DNA of 17,754 nt from an uncultured Dysgonomonas sp. (GTDB lineage: Bacteria > Bacteroidota > Bacteroidia > Bacteroidales > Dysgonomonadaceae): the NCBI GenBank assembly GCA_937995835.1, contig CALKIV010000113.1:1-17754 (forward strand), in the 5' to 3' direction. The notes under the pieces are model-generated. The model worked only from the letters and a program-made list of their open reading frames with translations. It ran no database searches and had not been told where the DNA came from. The position numbers and the translations under genes are program-made. Below are positions 8,676-16,512 of this stretch, piece after piece; positions within the stretch are counted from its first letter, which is position 1; every line of letters begins with the position of its first letter.

Positions 8676-10334
8676 ATGAAAAAAATAATATTTTTATTTT
8701 CAATATCATTATTACTCTTTAACTGTACCGAGCCTAAGCAAGGACAATATAGAACACCTGTAAAACCAACTAAAAATGTGATTTTGATGATCCCCGATGG
8801 AACATCAATAGGTGTGGTCTCGGCTGCTCGTTGGTATCAGATATATAATAAGCTGGGGGCCGATAGGTTAGCTATTGACCCATATCTATGTGGCACAGTG
8901 AAAACCTACAACTCTAATGCGCCAATAGGTGACTCTGCTCCTACAACCTCTTGCTATATGACCGGTTATCTGTCGCAAGCAGGAAATGTGGCAATTTATC
9001 CGGCTGTAGACTCTGTGCATGACATACATCCTGTGGATCCTGCTAGGAGCTATCAACCTCTGACCACAGTTTTAGAAGCGGCTAAGTATGACCTGAAAAA
9101 ATCTACAGGTTTGGTTGCTACCGTTGAATTTACGCATGCCACCCCTGCAGATTGTTCGTCTCACTATTACGATCGTGGAAATTACAAATATCTAGCTTCA
9201 CAAATTGCAAATAACGATATTGATGTTGTGATTGCTGGTGGTGTAAAAGAACTTTCCGATCCTATGAGAACTTATCTAGAGTCTAGAGGAACACAAATTA
9301 TTACTGATGATCTTGCTGCATTCAAAGAATATGATGCCAGCAAGAATGTATGGGCACTATTTACAGAAGGGGCTATGCCTTTAGATATTGACAGAGATGA
9401 GAGCAAGTATCCATCTTTAGAGGAAATGACAAGAACAGCTATCGATAGATTGTCTAAAAATGAAAATGGATTTTTCCTGATGGTAGAAGGTAGTCAGGTA
9501 GACTGGGCGGCTCACTCCAATGATGCAGTGGGAATTATTACTGAATATTTGGCTTTCGACAGAGCTGTACAAGCAGCCATCGATTTTGCCGAAAAAGATG
9601 GTAATACAACAGTTGTGGTGCTCTCAGATCATGGCAACAGTGGGTTCACTATCGGTGTTAAAGGATTTAAGAACTATACTCGTAGAGGTCTGGATGATTA
9701 TTTTGGAACTATTTCAGGATATAAAGTTTCAGGTAGACAATTGCACACTTTGCTGTTGCAAGCCAAGACAGAAGATTATAAGAATATCATAAAAGAAAAT
9801 ACAGGACTAGAACTTCAAGATGATGAGTTCAAACAATTGGTAGACTTGAGAAGTAAGCTGGAGGACGATTATACTAAAATCGGGAATAGCGTAAATTTCG
9901 AATCTTATGTCAACCAGTTGATGAATGCTAGACTACCTTTTGGTTTCACCACTGGGGGGCATACAGGCGAAGATGTTCTTTTGGCAGTCTATCATCCGGC
10001 AGGCGATGTGCCAATGGGGATGAATACGAATGTAGAGCTGAACAAATATCTATGTGATGTTGTTGGATTGACACGTCCTTTAGACGACATTACTGATGAG
10101 ATTTTCGCTAAACATACAGATGTATTTGCAGGTATGGATTACAGTATCGATGTTTCTCAAGATTTTCCAGTTTTAACTGTGAAAGATGGGACAAACGAGC
10201 TTGTGATTCCGGCTTTTGCTTCTGTTGCAAAATTGAACGATAAAGAAGTGAAACTAAATTCAGTAACAGTATATATGGACAAGAACGAAACGTTCTACGT
10301 GCCAAGATCGCTGAAGGCTGAACTTAAAAAATAA
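8676..10334 (+). CDS. Alkaline phosphatase, lipoprotein
   Basis: This 552-residue phosphomonoesterase of the PhoA-type alkaline phosphatase superfamily hydrolyses phosphate monoesters outside the cytoplasm. The N-terminus is a lipoprotein signal with lipobox LFNC (C17). The metal and nucleophile set appears complete: D41 in MIPDGTS, the D86-S87-A88 nucleophile motif in GDSAPTTSCYMTG, THATPADCSSH, E271, D276 and H280 in VEGSQVDWAAH, D318-H319 in LSDHG, and H429 in TTGGHTGED. These match E. coli D51, S102, E322, D327, H331, D369-H370 and H412 in order. The C-terminal region of about 75 residues after the last motif is unlike the core and may be a small extra beta domain. Co-transcription with the propeller protein upstream is likely. 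Natural substrate unknown; phosphate scavenging or sugar-phosphate dephosphorylation are both possible. I see no Pho-box. Confidence 0.93.
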   Translation: MKKIIFLFSISLLLFNCTEPKQGQYRTPVKPTKNVILMIPDGTSIGVVSAARWYQIYNKLGADRLAIDPYLCGTVKTYNSNAPIGDSAPTTSCYMTGYLSQAGNVAIYPAVDSVHDIHPVDPARSYQPLTTVLEAAKYDLKKSTGLVATVEFTHATPADCSSHYYDRGNYKYLASQIANNDIDVVIAGGVKELSDPMRTYLESRGTQIITDDLAAFKEYDASKNVWALFTEGAMPLDIDRDESKYPSLEEMTRTAIDRLSKNENGFFLMVEGSQVDWAAHSNDAVGIITEYLAFDRAVQAAIDFAEKDGNTTVVVLSDHGNSGFTIGVKGFKNYTRRGLDDYFGTISGYKVSGRQLHTLLLQAKTEDYKNIIKENTGLELQDDEFKQLVDLRSKLEDDYTKIGNSVNFESYVNQLMNARLPFGFTTGGHTGEDVLLAVYHPAGDVPMGMNTNVELNKYLCDVVGLTRPLDDITDEIFAKHTDVFAGMDYSIDVSQDFPVLTVKDGTNELVIPAFASVAKLNDKEVKLNSVTVYMDKNETFYVPRSLKAELKK

Positions 10335-10352
10335 AGACAAAAGTCTTTTTCT
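10333..10352 (+). terminator. Small intrinsic terminator after the alkaline phosphatase
   Basis: AAAGAC at 10333-10338 pairs with GTCTTT at 10343-10348 around an AAAA loop, followed by TTCTT. The six-base stem is weak and starts inside the stop codon, so it may only partly stop transcription into rpoN. Confidence 0.4.
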
Positions 10353-10373
10353 TAAACTAAAGAAGATAATAAG

Positions 10374-11813
10374 ATGGCTCTAAAACAACATTTTGAACTG
10401 AAGCAGCAGCAGAAGCTCTCGCCTATGCAAATGCAGGTCATTAAGTTGACAGAGTTGCCTACTCTTGAGTTCGAGGAGAGGATTAAGCAAGAACTGGAAG
10501 ATAATCCGGCTCTCGAAGAAGGATTTGATGGTGACGATGTCGGTGTGTCAGAGGAGTTTGACGACACCGATATCTCACAAGAAGATTTGGCACTTGGCGA
10601 CTATATGAGTGAGGATGAAATTCCTGATTATCAGTTTCTGAAAACAGGAAAAGAAACTCAGAAAGGTGAAATTCCCTTCTCTGTTGCATCTTCAATGCAT
10701 GAATTCCTAATCGCTCAAATAAGAGAGACAGATCTGAAAGATGATGATGCTAAAATAGCAGAATACATTATTGGCAACATCGATGAAAGTGGTTATCTGG
10801 ATAGAACATTAAGTGCTATATCGGACGATCTCATTTTTCAGCAAAATATTGATGTTTCAGTTGCTGAGTTAGAGAAGGTGCTTGCCGCGGTTCAGAAATT
10901 TGAACCGGCTGGGATAGCTGCTCGTTCGTTGCAAGAGTGCTTACTGTTGCAGCTTGAGCGTAAAGAAAAAAGCAGAACAGTTCTTCTGGCTATTGATGTG
11001 CTTGAAAACTATTTCAATGAATTTTCTAAGCGACATTACGAAAAAATAATCAAGAGCTTGAGCATTGACGAAGAGGTGCTTAAAGAAGTTATTCGTGAGA
11101 TCACGACATTGAATCCGAAGCCTGGTAGCAATTGGGGCGATGTTATGTCGCTTGTTCTGAGCACCATCGTTCCCGATTTTTTGATCGAATCTCAAAATGG
11201 CGAGCTGACTCTCAGTCTCAATAATCGCAATATTCCTCCAATCAGAATTAGTCGTGAGTATTCTAATCTCTTACAAGGGTATAGCGAGAATAAAGATGGA
11301 ATGAGTAGCGACTCTAAAAGTGCAGTTCAGTTTGTGCGTCAAAAGCTAGATGCTGCTCGTTGGTTTATTGATGCTGTTCGTCAGCGTCAGGAGACTTTAC
11401 AGCGTACCATGCAGGCAATTGTTGACCTGCAGTACGATTTTTTTCTGACAGGAGAGGAATCAGACCTGAGCCCTATGATTTTGAAAGATGTGGCAGATAT
11501 TACAGGTTATGATATTTCTACCATATCAAGAGTAAGTAATAGTAAGTACGTTCAAACCAGTTTTGGTATATATCCTTTGAAGTATTTCTTTTCAGAATCG
11601 ATGCAAACCGATGCTGGAGAGGAGATTTCTTCTCGAGAGGTTAAGGCTATTTTGAAGGAATGCATAAAAAATGAGGATAAACGTAAACCGCTAACAGATG
11701 AAAAGTTAGCCGAAAGGTTAAAAGAAAAAGGCTATGTGATCGCTCGACGAACGATAGCTAAATATAGGGAGCAGTTGAATGTGCCCATTGCCCGATTGAG
11801 AAAAGAAATATAA
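10374..11813 (+). CDS. rpoN: RNA polymerase sigma-54 factor
   Basis: This 479-residue sigma-54 directs RNA polymerase to -24/-12 promoters and needs AAA+ activators to open DNA. Region I is the glutamine- and leucine-rich start (LKQQQKLSPMQMQVIKLTEL, then EFEERIKQELEDNPALEEG), the activator-contact region. Residues about 50-90 are the acidic region II. The core-binding domain spans about 105-290. The DNA-binding part includes the helix-turn-helix DVADITGYDISTISRVSNSK. The RpoN box ARRTIAKYRE is at 457-466, close to the C-terminus as usual. Length is normal and nothing is missing. No sigma-54 activator gene lies in the window. The gene begins 39 bases after the phosphatase and is followed after 5 bases by the PAP2-like gene, so those two form a transcript. 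Confidence 0.98.
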   Translation: MALKQHFELKQQQKLSPMQMQVIKLTELPTLEFEERIKQELEDNPALEEGFDGDDVGVSEEFDDTDISQEDLALGDYMSEDEIPDYQFLKTGKETQKGEIPFSVASSMHEFLIAQIRETDLKDDDAKIAEYIIGNIDESGYLDRTLSAISDDLIFQQNIDVSVAELEKVLAAVQKFEPAGIAARSLQECLLLQLERKEKSRTVLLAIDVLENYFNEFSKRHYEKIIKSLSIDEEVLKEVIREITTLNPKPGSNWGDVMSLVLSTIVPDFLIESQNGELTLSLNNRNIPPIRISREYSNLLQGYSENKDGMSSDSKSAVQFVRQKLDAARWFIDAVRQRQETLQRTMQAIVDLQYDFFLTGEESDLSPMILKDVADITGYDISTISRVSNSKYVQTSFGIYPLKYFFSESMQTDAGEEISSREVKAILKECIKNEDKRKPLTDEKLAERLKEKGYVIARRTIAKYREQLNVPIARLRKEI

Positions 11814-11818
11814 AATAG

Positions 11819-12490
11819 ATGATAGGAAGTAAATCAGAAGTAGTTGTTCCAAAAAGTAAAAGAGCAATAGGGGAAAAGCTAGCCCTTGTATTGTCAGGTC
11901 TTTTGCACCCAGTGTTTATTATGACTTATGGCATTGCCTTGTTATTTGTTTACACTGACTTTCAGTATATTTTTGCTAGGCAGTTCGGACGATTTATCTA
12001 TCCGGTACTCGTCTTTTCGTGTTTGATTCCCGTTGCTTGCATTGTTGTGTTTAAGCGATCAGGATATTTGAGCGACTATGCCATGAGTAAAAAAGAAGAG
12101 CGAGGCTTGCCTTTGGTGGTTACCCTTGTGTCTTATTTTGTTTTGTTCTTCTATTTTTATAAAGCAGGACTCTATACATGGTTTTTAGCTATACTGCTAG
12201 TGCCTATTGTTTTGATGTTAATAACTGGAGCAATTAATATATATTACAAGATAAGTGCCCATATGCTAGGCATGGGGGCTTTGATCGGAACCGTGTTTTC
12301 GGTCTGTTATAACATAAAAGGGCTTAACCCTTATTTATTGTTTATGATTTTGATTATCTTAGCAGGGGCATTAGGAGTGTCTCGTTTGGTATTGAAAAGA
12401 CATACTCCGATGCAAGTGTATTTAGGCTTTTTAGTAGGACTTGTGGTATCTTATTTAACCATATATATAGGAGGGCGTTTTACGTTTTAG
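11819..12490 (+). CDS. PAP2-like integral membrane protein
   Basis: This 223-residue polytopic membrane protein has about six to seven hydrophobic helices after a short basic N-terminus. It carries relics of the type 2 phosphatidic acid phosphatase signature: KKEERGLPL (91-99, compare KxxxxxxRP), ISAHMLGMGA (145-154, compare PSGH), and SRLVLKRHTPMQV (188-200, compare SRxxxxxHxxxD). In the last motif the arginine and histidine (R189, H195) are kept but the usual aspartate is Q199. The family normally dephosphorylates lipid phosphates such as phosphatidate or undecaprenyl pyrophosphate. Activity here is plausible but unproven given the altered motif. The ATG comes 5 bases after the rpoN stop, so it is in the rpoN operon. 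Confidence 0.78.
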   Translation: MIGSKSEVVVPKSKRAIGEKLALVLSGLLHPVFIMTYGIALLFVYTDFQYIFARQFGRFIYPVLVFSCLIPVACIVVFKRSGYLSDYAMSKKEERGLPLVVTLVSYFVLFFYFYKAGLYTWFLAILLVPIVLMLITGAINIYYKISAHMLGMGALIGTVFSVCYNIKGLNPYLLFMILIILAGALGVSRLVLKRHTPMQVYLGFLVGLVVSYLTIYIGGRFTF

Positions 12491-12538
12491 CCATTTTAGG
12501 ACAAGAATAATTATCATTAAATTAAAAATATAAAGATC

Positions 12539-12919
12539 ATGAAGTTTCCAGCAGAATTGAAGTATTCAAAAGAGCACGAGTGGGTGCGTGTAGAAGGTGA
12601 TGTTGTATTTGTTGGTATTACAGATTTTGCTCAAGGCGAACTTGGCGAAATTGTTTATGTCGACATAACAACTGAGGGTGATACCTTCGCAAAGGATGAG
12701 GTTTTTGGTACAGTAGAAGCTGTGAAAACAGTGTCAGACTTGTTTATCCCCATTGGAGGTGAAATTTTGGAGGTTAATCCGGAATTAGAGGACGCTCCAG
12801 AATTGGTGAATGAAGATCCTTATGGAAAAGGATGGATGATCAAAATAAAACCAAGTGATGTTAGCGAAGTAGATGCATTGATGTCTGCAGATGAATATAA
12901 AAAACTTATCGGAAAATAA
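12539..12919 (+). CDS. gcvH: Glycine cleavage system H protein
   Basis: GcvH carries the lipoyl arm that shuttles the aminomethyl group between the P, T and L proteins of glycine cleavage. The 126-residue length is standard. The lipoylation site is K63 in TVEAVKTVSDL, preceded by LGEIVYVDI and followed by the NEDPYGKGWMIKI segment conserved in H proteins. The N-terminal KYSKEHEWV is also typical. The other glycine-cleavage genes (gcvP, gcvT) are not in the window. It is joined directly to purE with no base between the stop and the next start, so the two are translated from one message. Both feed or draw on one-carbon and glycine pools used in purine synthesis. Confidence 0.98.
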   Translation: MKFPAELKYSKEHEWVRVEGDVVFVGITDFAQGELGEIVYVDITTEGDTFAKDEVFGTVEAVKTVSDLFIPIGGEILEVNPELEDAPELVNEDPYGKGWMIKIKPSDVSEVDALMSADEYKKLIGK

Positions 12920-13426
12920 ATGAAGCCAATCATAAGTATCATAATGGGTAGCACTTCGGATCTACCCATCATGGGAAAAGCAGCGGATTTTCTGAATCAA
13001 ATGGAAATCCCTTTCGAGATAAATGCACTGTCTGCTCACCGTACGCCGGAAAAAGTAGAAGAATTTGCAAAAGGAGCTAAAGATCGAGGCATCAAAGTGA
13101 TCATTGCTGCTGCTGGAATGGCGGCGCATCTGCCAGGTGTTATAGCCTCTATGACAGCTTTGCCTGTGATAGGTGTGCCTATCAGTGCTAAGTTGGATGG
13201 TATGGATGCTTTATTGGCTATAGTGCAGATGCCTCCGGGTATACCAGTAGCAACAGTGGGGATAGATGCTGCGCAAAATGCCGCAATCTTGGCATTGCAG
13301 ATGATTGCTACGGGAGACGAGCAAGTGCATCAGAAGCTATTAGCTTATAAAGAATCTTTGAAAGCTAAAATAGTGGAAGCAAATAAAGAGTTAGCGAAGA
13401 TAGAATATAAATTCAAGACGAATTAA
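12920..13426 (+). CDS. purE: N5-carboxyaminoimidazole ribonucleotide mutase (PurE class I)
   Basis: PurE moves the carboxyl group of N5-CAIR to give CAIR in de novo purine synthesis. It has 168 residues, the class I size. The nucleotide-site motif IMGSTSDLPIM is at about 8-18, the active-site histidine is H40 in ALSAHRTPE, and the AAAGMAAHLPGVIAS loop and GVPISAKLDGMDALLAIVQM segments are intact. The start codon follows the gcvH stop without a gap (TAAATG). The PurK partner that makes N5-CAIR is not in the window. Confidence 0.98.
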   Translation: MKPIISIIMGSTSDLPIMGKAADFLNQMEIPFEINALSAHRTPEKVEEFAKGAKDRGIKVIIAAAGMAAHLPGVIASMTALPVIGVPISAKLDGMDALLAIVQMPPGIPVATVGIDAAQNAAILALQMIATGDEQVHQKLLAYKESLKAKIVEANKELAKIEYKFKTN

Positions 13427-13447
13427 GGAGTTTAGATACTTGCCGTA

Positions 13448-14053
13448 ATGAATAAAGAAGAAATACGTGCTCTCTTGGAGCACGAAAGTGCTGCAGTAAT
13501 GAATATCCCTGTTACTGATGCTTACGAAGAGGCAATAAGCCTGATCGTGCAACAGGTGCATAAGAGGCATGGAAAGTTAGTGACTAGTGGTATGGGAAAA
13601 GCTGGACAGGTGGCACAAAATATGGCTACAACGTTTAGCTCAACAGGAACGCCTGCAGTATTTCTTCATCCGAGTGAGGCTCAGCATGGAGATTTGGGCA
13701 TTCTTCAGGAGAATGATATTGTGTTGGCGATATCCAATTCGGGAAAAACAAGAGAAATTGTAGAGCTGTATTCTTTAGCTTCCAATCTGGTTCCCGGTAT
13801 CAAGTTTATTGTTATCACAAGCGATGAGAGTAGTGAACTTGCTAAAACCGCAGATGTGTGTATCACTACAGGAAATCCTAAGGAGGTCTGTACTCTAGGG
13901 CTTACTCCTACCACCTCAACCACCATTATGACGGTTATAGGTGATATATTAGTTGTTGGCACTATGAAGAAAATCAAGTTTTCTCCTGTGGAATATGCTA
14001 AACGTCACCATGGAGGTTACCTAGGAGATAAATCTAGGGAGATGTGTAAATAA
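13448..14053 (+). CDS. kdsD: Arabinose-5-phosphate isomerase, SIS domain only (KdsD-like)
   Basis: This 201-residue SIS-domain protein most likely interconverts ribulose-5-phosphate and arabinose-5-phosphate, the entry to Kdo for lipopolysaccharide. Motifs: SGMGKAGQ (47-54), SSTGTPAVFLHPSEAQHGDLG (split at 64-84), AISNSGKTREI (94-104), TPTTSTT, and the C-terminal YAKRHHGGYLG with H188. These match the SIS half of KdsD/KpsF. The tandem CBS domains of E. coli KdsD are absent. Short forms of this kind are known in Bacteroides, including a crystallised B. fragilis protein. An AAGGAG lies 17 bases before the ATG, too far to act normally; a stop at 13433-13435 rules out a longer ATG-started product. 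Another sugar-phosphate SIS isomerase is possible but less likely. Confidence 0.87.
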   Translation: MNKEEIRALLEHESAAVMNIPVTDAYEEAISLIVQQVHKRHGKLVTSGMGKAGQVAQNMATTFSSTGTPAVFLHPSEAQHGDLGILQENDIVLAISNSGKTREIVELYSLASNLVPGIKFIVITSDESSELAKTADVCITTGNPKEVCTLGLTPTTSTTIMTVIGDILVVGTMKKIKFSPVEYAKRHHGGYLGDKSREMCK

Positions 14054-14099
14054 CTTTAGTTTTCTCACATTTCCGCTAGTAATTAATTCTGATTTTTTG

Positions 14100-14107
14100 T
14101 ACATTTG
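14100..14107 (+). promoter_or_regulatory. Candidate promoter of the 41-residue miniprotein
   Basis: TACATTTG is an exact TAnnTTTG -7 box located 41 bases before the miniprotein ATG. No TTTG is found at the usual 19-21 base spacing upstream, so the -33 half is missing or divergent. Confidence 0.5.
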
Positions 14108-14148
14108 GGAGGGACTCACAGAAAGAGGAACTCTAAAAGCTAAAGGAT

Positions 14149-14274
14149 ATGAATAAGAAGGTGATTGCAGCAAGTTTTTTGGTCGCAGCAGCGGCTGGAG
14201 TAGCAACTTATATCTATTTAAAGAAGAAAAAAGAGGCAAAAAACAAAGAATTGCCTGTTTCGTTCTTTTGTTAA
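14149..14274 (+). CDS. Small single-pass membrane protein, 41 residues
   Basis: ATG at 14149 opens a 41-codon frame ending at TAA 14272-14274. The product has a short basic start (MNKK), one hydrophobic alanine-rich helix (residues about 5-24, VIAASFLVAAAAGVATYIYL), then a strongly basic tail KKKKEAKNKE and the end LPVSFFC. AAAGGA ends three bases before the ATG. Its own -7 box upstream and two terminator hairpins downstream make it look like a monocistronic unit. The layout (one helix plus lysine tail) resembles small YtxH-like membrane proteins, but I do not recognise the family. A lone cysteine is the last residue. I cannot assign a function; a membrane anchor or regulator is possible. Confidence 0.6.
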   Translation: MNKKVIAASFLVAAAAGVATYIYLKKKKEAKNKELPVSFFC

Positions 14275-14327
14275 GTTTAGATTTCTTGTTGCCTGTAGCA
14301 CCGTAAAATCCTGTAAAGATATGGGGT

Positions 14328-14360
14328 TAAACTCAGAAAGTTTTTGAGTTTATTCTTTTT
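14328..14360 (+). terminator. Terminator hairpin after the miniprotein
   Basis: TAAACTCA (14328-14335) pairs with TGAGTTTA (14345-14352). The stem can extend inward by a G-T and two A-T pairs to a three-base loop. TTCTTTTT follows. It is an AT-rich stem of moderate strength. Confidence 0.6.
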
Positions 14361-14381
14361 ATTTGACAAATATATGATTTG

Positions 14382-14414
14382 CCACAGTGAGATAATTTCT
14401 CATTGTGGTTTTTT
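14382..14414 (+). terminator. Strong intrinsic terminator
   Basis: CCACAGTGAGA (14382-14392) pairs with TCTCATTGTGG (14398-14408) with one G-T wobble and a five-base loop, followed by TTTTTTGTTTT. This is a textbook rho-independent terminator and insulates the nagB-like gene from upstream transcription. Confidence 0.85.
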
Positions 14415-14473
14415 GTTTTGATGTTTTCGTGTTAAAAAATCTTATCTTCTTTATATACTTGCTTACTTGATGG

Positions 14474-14513
14474 TTTATTAAATATCTTTTTTATATATTT
14501 GCTATTTAATAAA
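14474..14513. repeat. 11-base inverted repeat flanking the -7 box (possible operator)
   Basis: TTTATTAAATA at 14474-14484 and its exact reverse complement TATTTAATAAA at 14503-14513 are separated by 18 bases that contain the -7 box. The right arm would cover the transcription start. A further TATTTAATA lies at 14516-14524, directly before the ATG. The arms are entirely A and T, so chance formation in this AT-rich leader is possible. Confidence 0.4.
14494..14501 (+). promoter_or_regulatory. Promoter -7 box of the NagB-like/PIG-L gene
   Basis: TATATTTG is an exact TAnnTTTG match 25 bases before the ATG at 14527. Forty bases upstream (14454-14461) TATACTTG is a one-mismatch copy within an imperfect direct repeat of about 20 bases, possibly a second start point. 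No clean -33 TTTG is seen for either, which fits a promoter that needs an activator or is controlled by the surrounding dyad. Confidence 0.5.
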
Positions 14514-14526
14514 TATATTTAATATT

Positions 14527-16509
14527 ATGAGATTAGACCTTAGTTCTCAGATCGTGCTAGACAGAGTGCCATTACGGTATTATCGACCCGATAATGAATT
14601 TGAGTATTCGGCGCTTGCTCGTTATGAAAAAGTTCACACTTTGATTTATGAATCTTCAGTTGATGCCTCTTTAGAGGTGGCTGTAAGTATTGCCAAGCAA
14701 ATACGAGCGAAACAAGAAAGTAAACAAAACTTTGTGTTAGGTCTTCCCGGAGGCAACTCTCCATTGTCTATTTATCAAGAGTTGGTAAGAATGCATAAGG
14801 AAGAAGGCTTAAGTTTCCAGAATGTCATAATCTTTACAGTTTATGAATTTTATCCTCTCACCGAAGGTGCAAATAGTAATTTTAAACTCCTGAAGGAATA
14901 TTTTTTAGATCATATTGATATCAAGCCAGAGAATGTTTATTCTCTCGATGGTTCCGTTCCTAAAGAAGAAGTAATCAATCATTGCAACGAATATGAAGCT
15001 GAAATCCAAAAAGTAGGAGGTATAGATTATCTTCTCCTTGGTTTAGGTCGTGCAGGCAATATTGGGGTCAATATAGCAGGATCTAGTCTAGGCTCGCGAA
15101 CAAGGCTGGTGGTTCTGGATATTCAATCTAAGAAAGAGGCTTTAAATACGTTCGAGATTATGGATACTGTACCTCCTAGTGCCCTGACGATGGGGGTCGA
15201 CACTATAATGAAAGCGAGACAGGTTGTTTTGATTGCCTGGGGTGAGGATAAAGCAGAAAGTTTAAAAGATGTGGTGGAGGGCGATATTTCAGGTGCCATA
15301 CCGGCTTCGTGTCTTCAAACGCATCCCAATGCAAAAGTTTATACAGACTTGAATGCAGCCTACTCTTTGACAAGAATACATTATCCATGGTTGGTGATCG
15401 ACTGTGATTGGAATAATAAGATGATCCGTCGTGCTATCGTTTGGCTATGTCAAAAATTAGAAAAGCCTATTCTGAAGTTAACGAATAAGGACTATCGAGA
15501 CAATGGACTTGAAGGGCTGCTCACGTTGTATGGCTCTGCTTATGATGTAAATATTAAGATATTTAATGATCTGCAACATACCATCACAGGTTGGCCGGGT
15601 GGTAAACCTAATGCGGATGATTCTAATCGTCCCGAGCGAGCTAATCCATATCCAAAGAATGTGGTTATATTTAGTCCGCATCCCGATGATGATGTTATCT
15701 CTATGGGAGGCACCTTTAAGCGATTAGTCGATCAGAAGCATAATGTGCATGTGGCATATCAGACTTCGGGAAACATTGCTGTGGGAGATGAGGAAGTAAT
15801 CCGTTATGTCTCTTTTATGGAAGATGTTCGCAAGCGATATGATTCGGAAAACAAAAAAGAAGAGAAGCGTTACCAAGAAATTCTGAAATTTCTTCTTCAT
15901 GATAAAAAAGATGGAGATGTAGATACTCCCGATGTTCTTTTCTTCAAAGGTTATATCAGACGTCAAGAAGCGCTGACAGCTTGTCGTTATGTTGGAGTAG
16001 ATACCAATCAGGTAAGCTTTTTAGATCTTCCTTTTTATGAAACAGGTAGAGTGAAGAAAAATCCCATTTCAGAAAAAGATGTAGAAATAATCAAAGAGTA
16101 TTTAGAAACAGTGAAGCCAAATCAGATTTTCGTCGCTGGCGACTTGGCAGACCCCCACGGAACTCATAAGGTTTGTCTTGACGCTATCTTGGCGGCTATT
16201 GATGAGTTGAAAGGGCAAGAGTGGTTGAAAGATTGTAGAATCTGGATGTATAGAGGTGCATGGGCAGAATGGGAAATTGATCATATAGAAATGGCTGTGC
16301 CTATCTCTCCTGAAGAGTTGAGAGCAAAACGAAATTCTATTCTTAAGCATCAATCTCAAATGGAAAGTGCTCCTTTCTTAGGTAGTGATGAGCGTTTGTT
16401 TTGGCAACGTTCTGAAGAGCGAAATAAAGCTACAGCAGAATTGTATCATCAATTGGGATTGGCTAGTTATGAGGCAATTGAGGCTTTTGTTCAATATCAT
16501 CCCCTGTAA
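14527..16509 (+). CDS. Fusion: degenerate NagB-like domain + PIG-L deacetylase
   Basis: This 660-residue protein has no signal peptide and is therefore cytosolic. Residues about 30-300 align with glucosamine-6-phosphate deaminase (LGLPGGNSPLSIYQEL, VGGIDYLLLGLGRAG, GSSLGSRTRLV), but catalytic positions are replaced: E. coli D72 is Y106, D141 is A176, H143 is N178 and E148 is I183. This half probably binds a sugar phosphate without deaminating it. Residues about 375-650 form a PIG-L/LmbE-type zinc deacetylase with an intact HPDDD (H385, D387, D388) and DPHGTH (H544, H547). Similar long proteins in Bacteroides are usually annotated as NagB. The intact half suggests removal of N-acetyl from an amino sugar, perhaps GlcNAc-6-phosphate, feeding the NagB encoded 54 bases downstream. 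Fold calls are firm; substrate is inference. Confidence 0.87.
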   Translation: MRLDLSSQIVLDRVPLRYYRPDNEFEYSALARYEKVHTLIYESSVDASLEVAVSIAKQIRAKQESKQNFVLGLPGGNSPLSIYQELVRMHKEEGLSFQNVIIFTVYEFYPLTEGANSNFKLLKEYFLDHIDIKPENVYSLDGSVPKEEVINHCNEYEAEIQKVGGIDYLLLGLGRAGNIGVNIAGSSLGSRTRLVVLDIQSKKEALNTFEIMDTVPPSALTMGVDTIMKARQVVLIAWGEDKAESLKDVVEGDISGAIPASCLQTHPNAKVYTDLNAAYSLTRIHYPWLVIDCDWNNKMIRRAIVWLCQKLEKPILKLTNKDYRDNGLEGLLTLYGSAYDVNIKIFNDLQHTITGWPGGKPNADDSNRPERANPYPKNVVIFSPHPDDDVISMGGTFKRLVDQKHNVHVAYQTSGNIAVGDEEVIRYVSFMEDVRKRYDSENKKEEKRYQEILKFLLHDKKDGDVDTPDVLFFKGYIRRQEALTACRYVGVDTNQVSFLDLPFYETGRVKKNPISEKDVEIIKEYLETVKPNQIFVAGDLADPHGTHKVCLDAILAAIDELKGQEWLKDCRIWMYRGAWAEWEIDHIEMAVPISPEELRAKRNSILKHQSQMESAPFLGSDERLFWQRSEERNKATAELYHQLGLASYEAIEAFVQYHPL

Positions 16510-16512
16510 TTA

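Noticed and set aside
13448..14053. Truncated KdsD missing its CBS domains
   Set aside because: The C-terminal HHGGYLG tail is complete, and CBS-less forms are normal in Bacteroides; no relic of CBS sequence follows.
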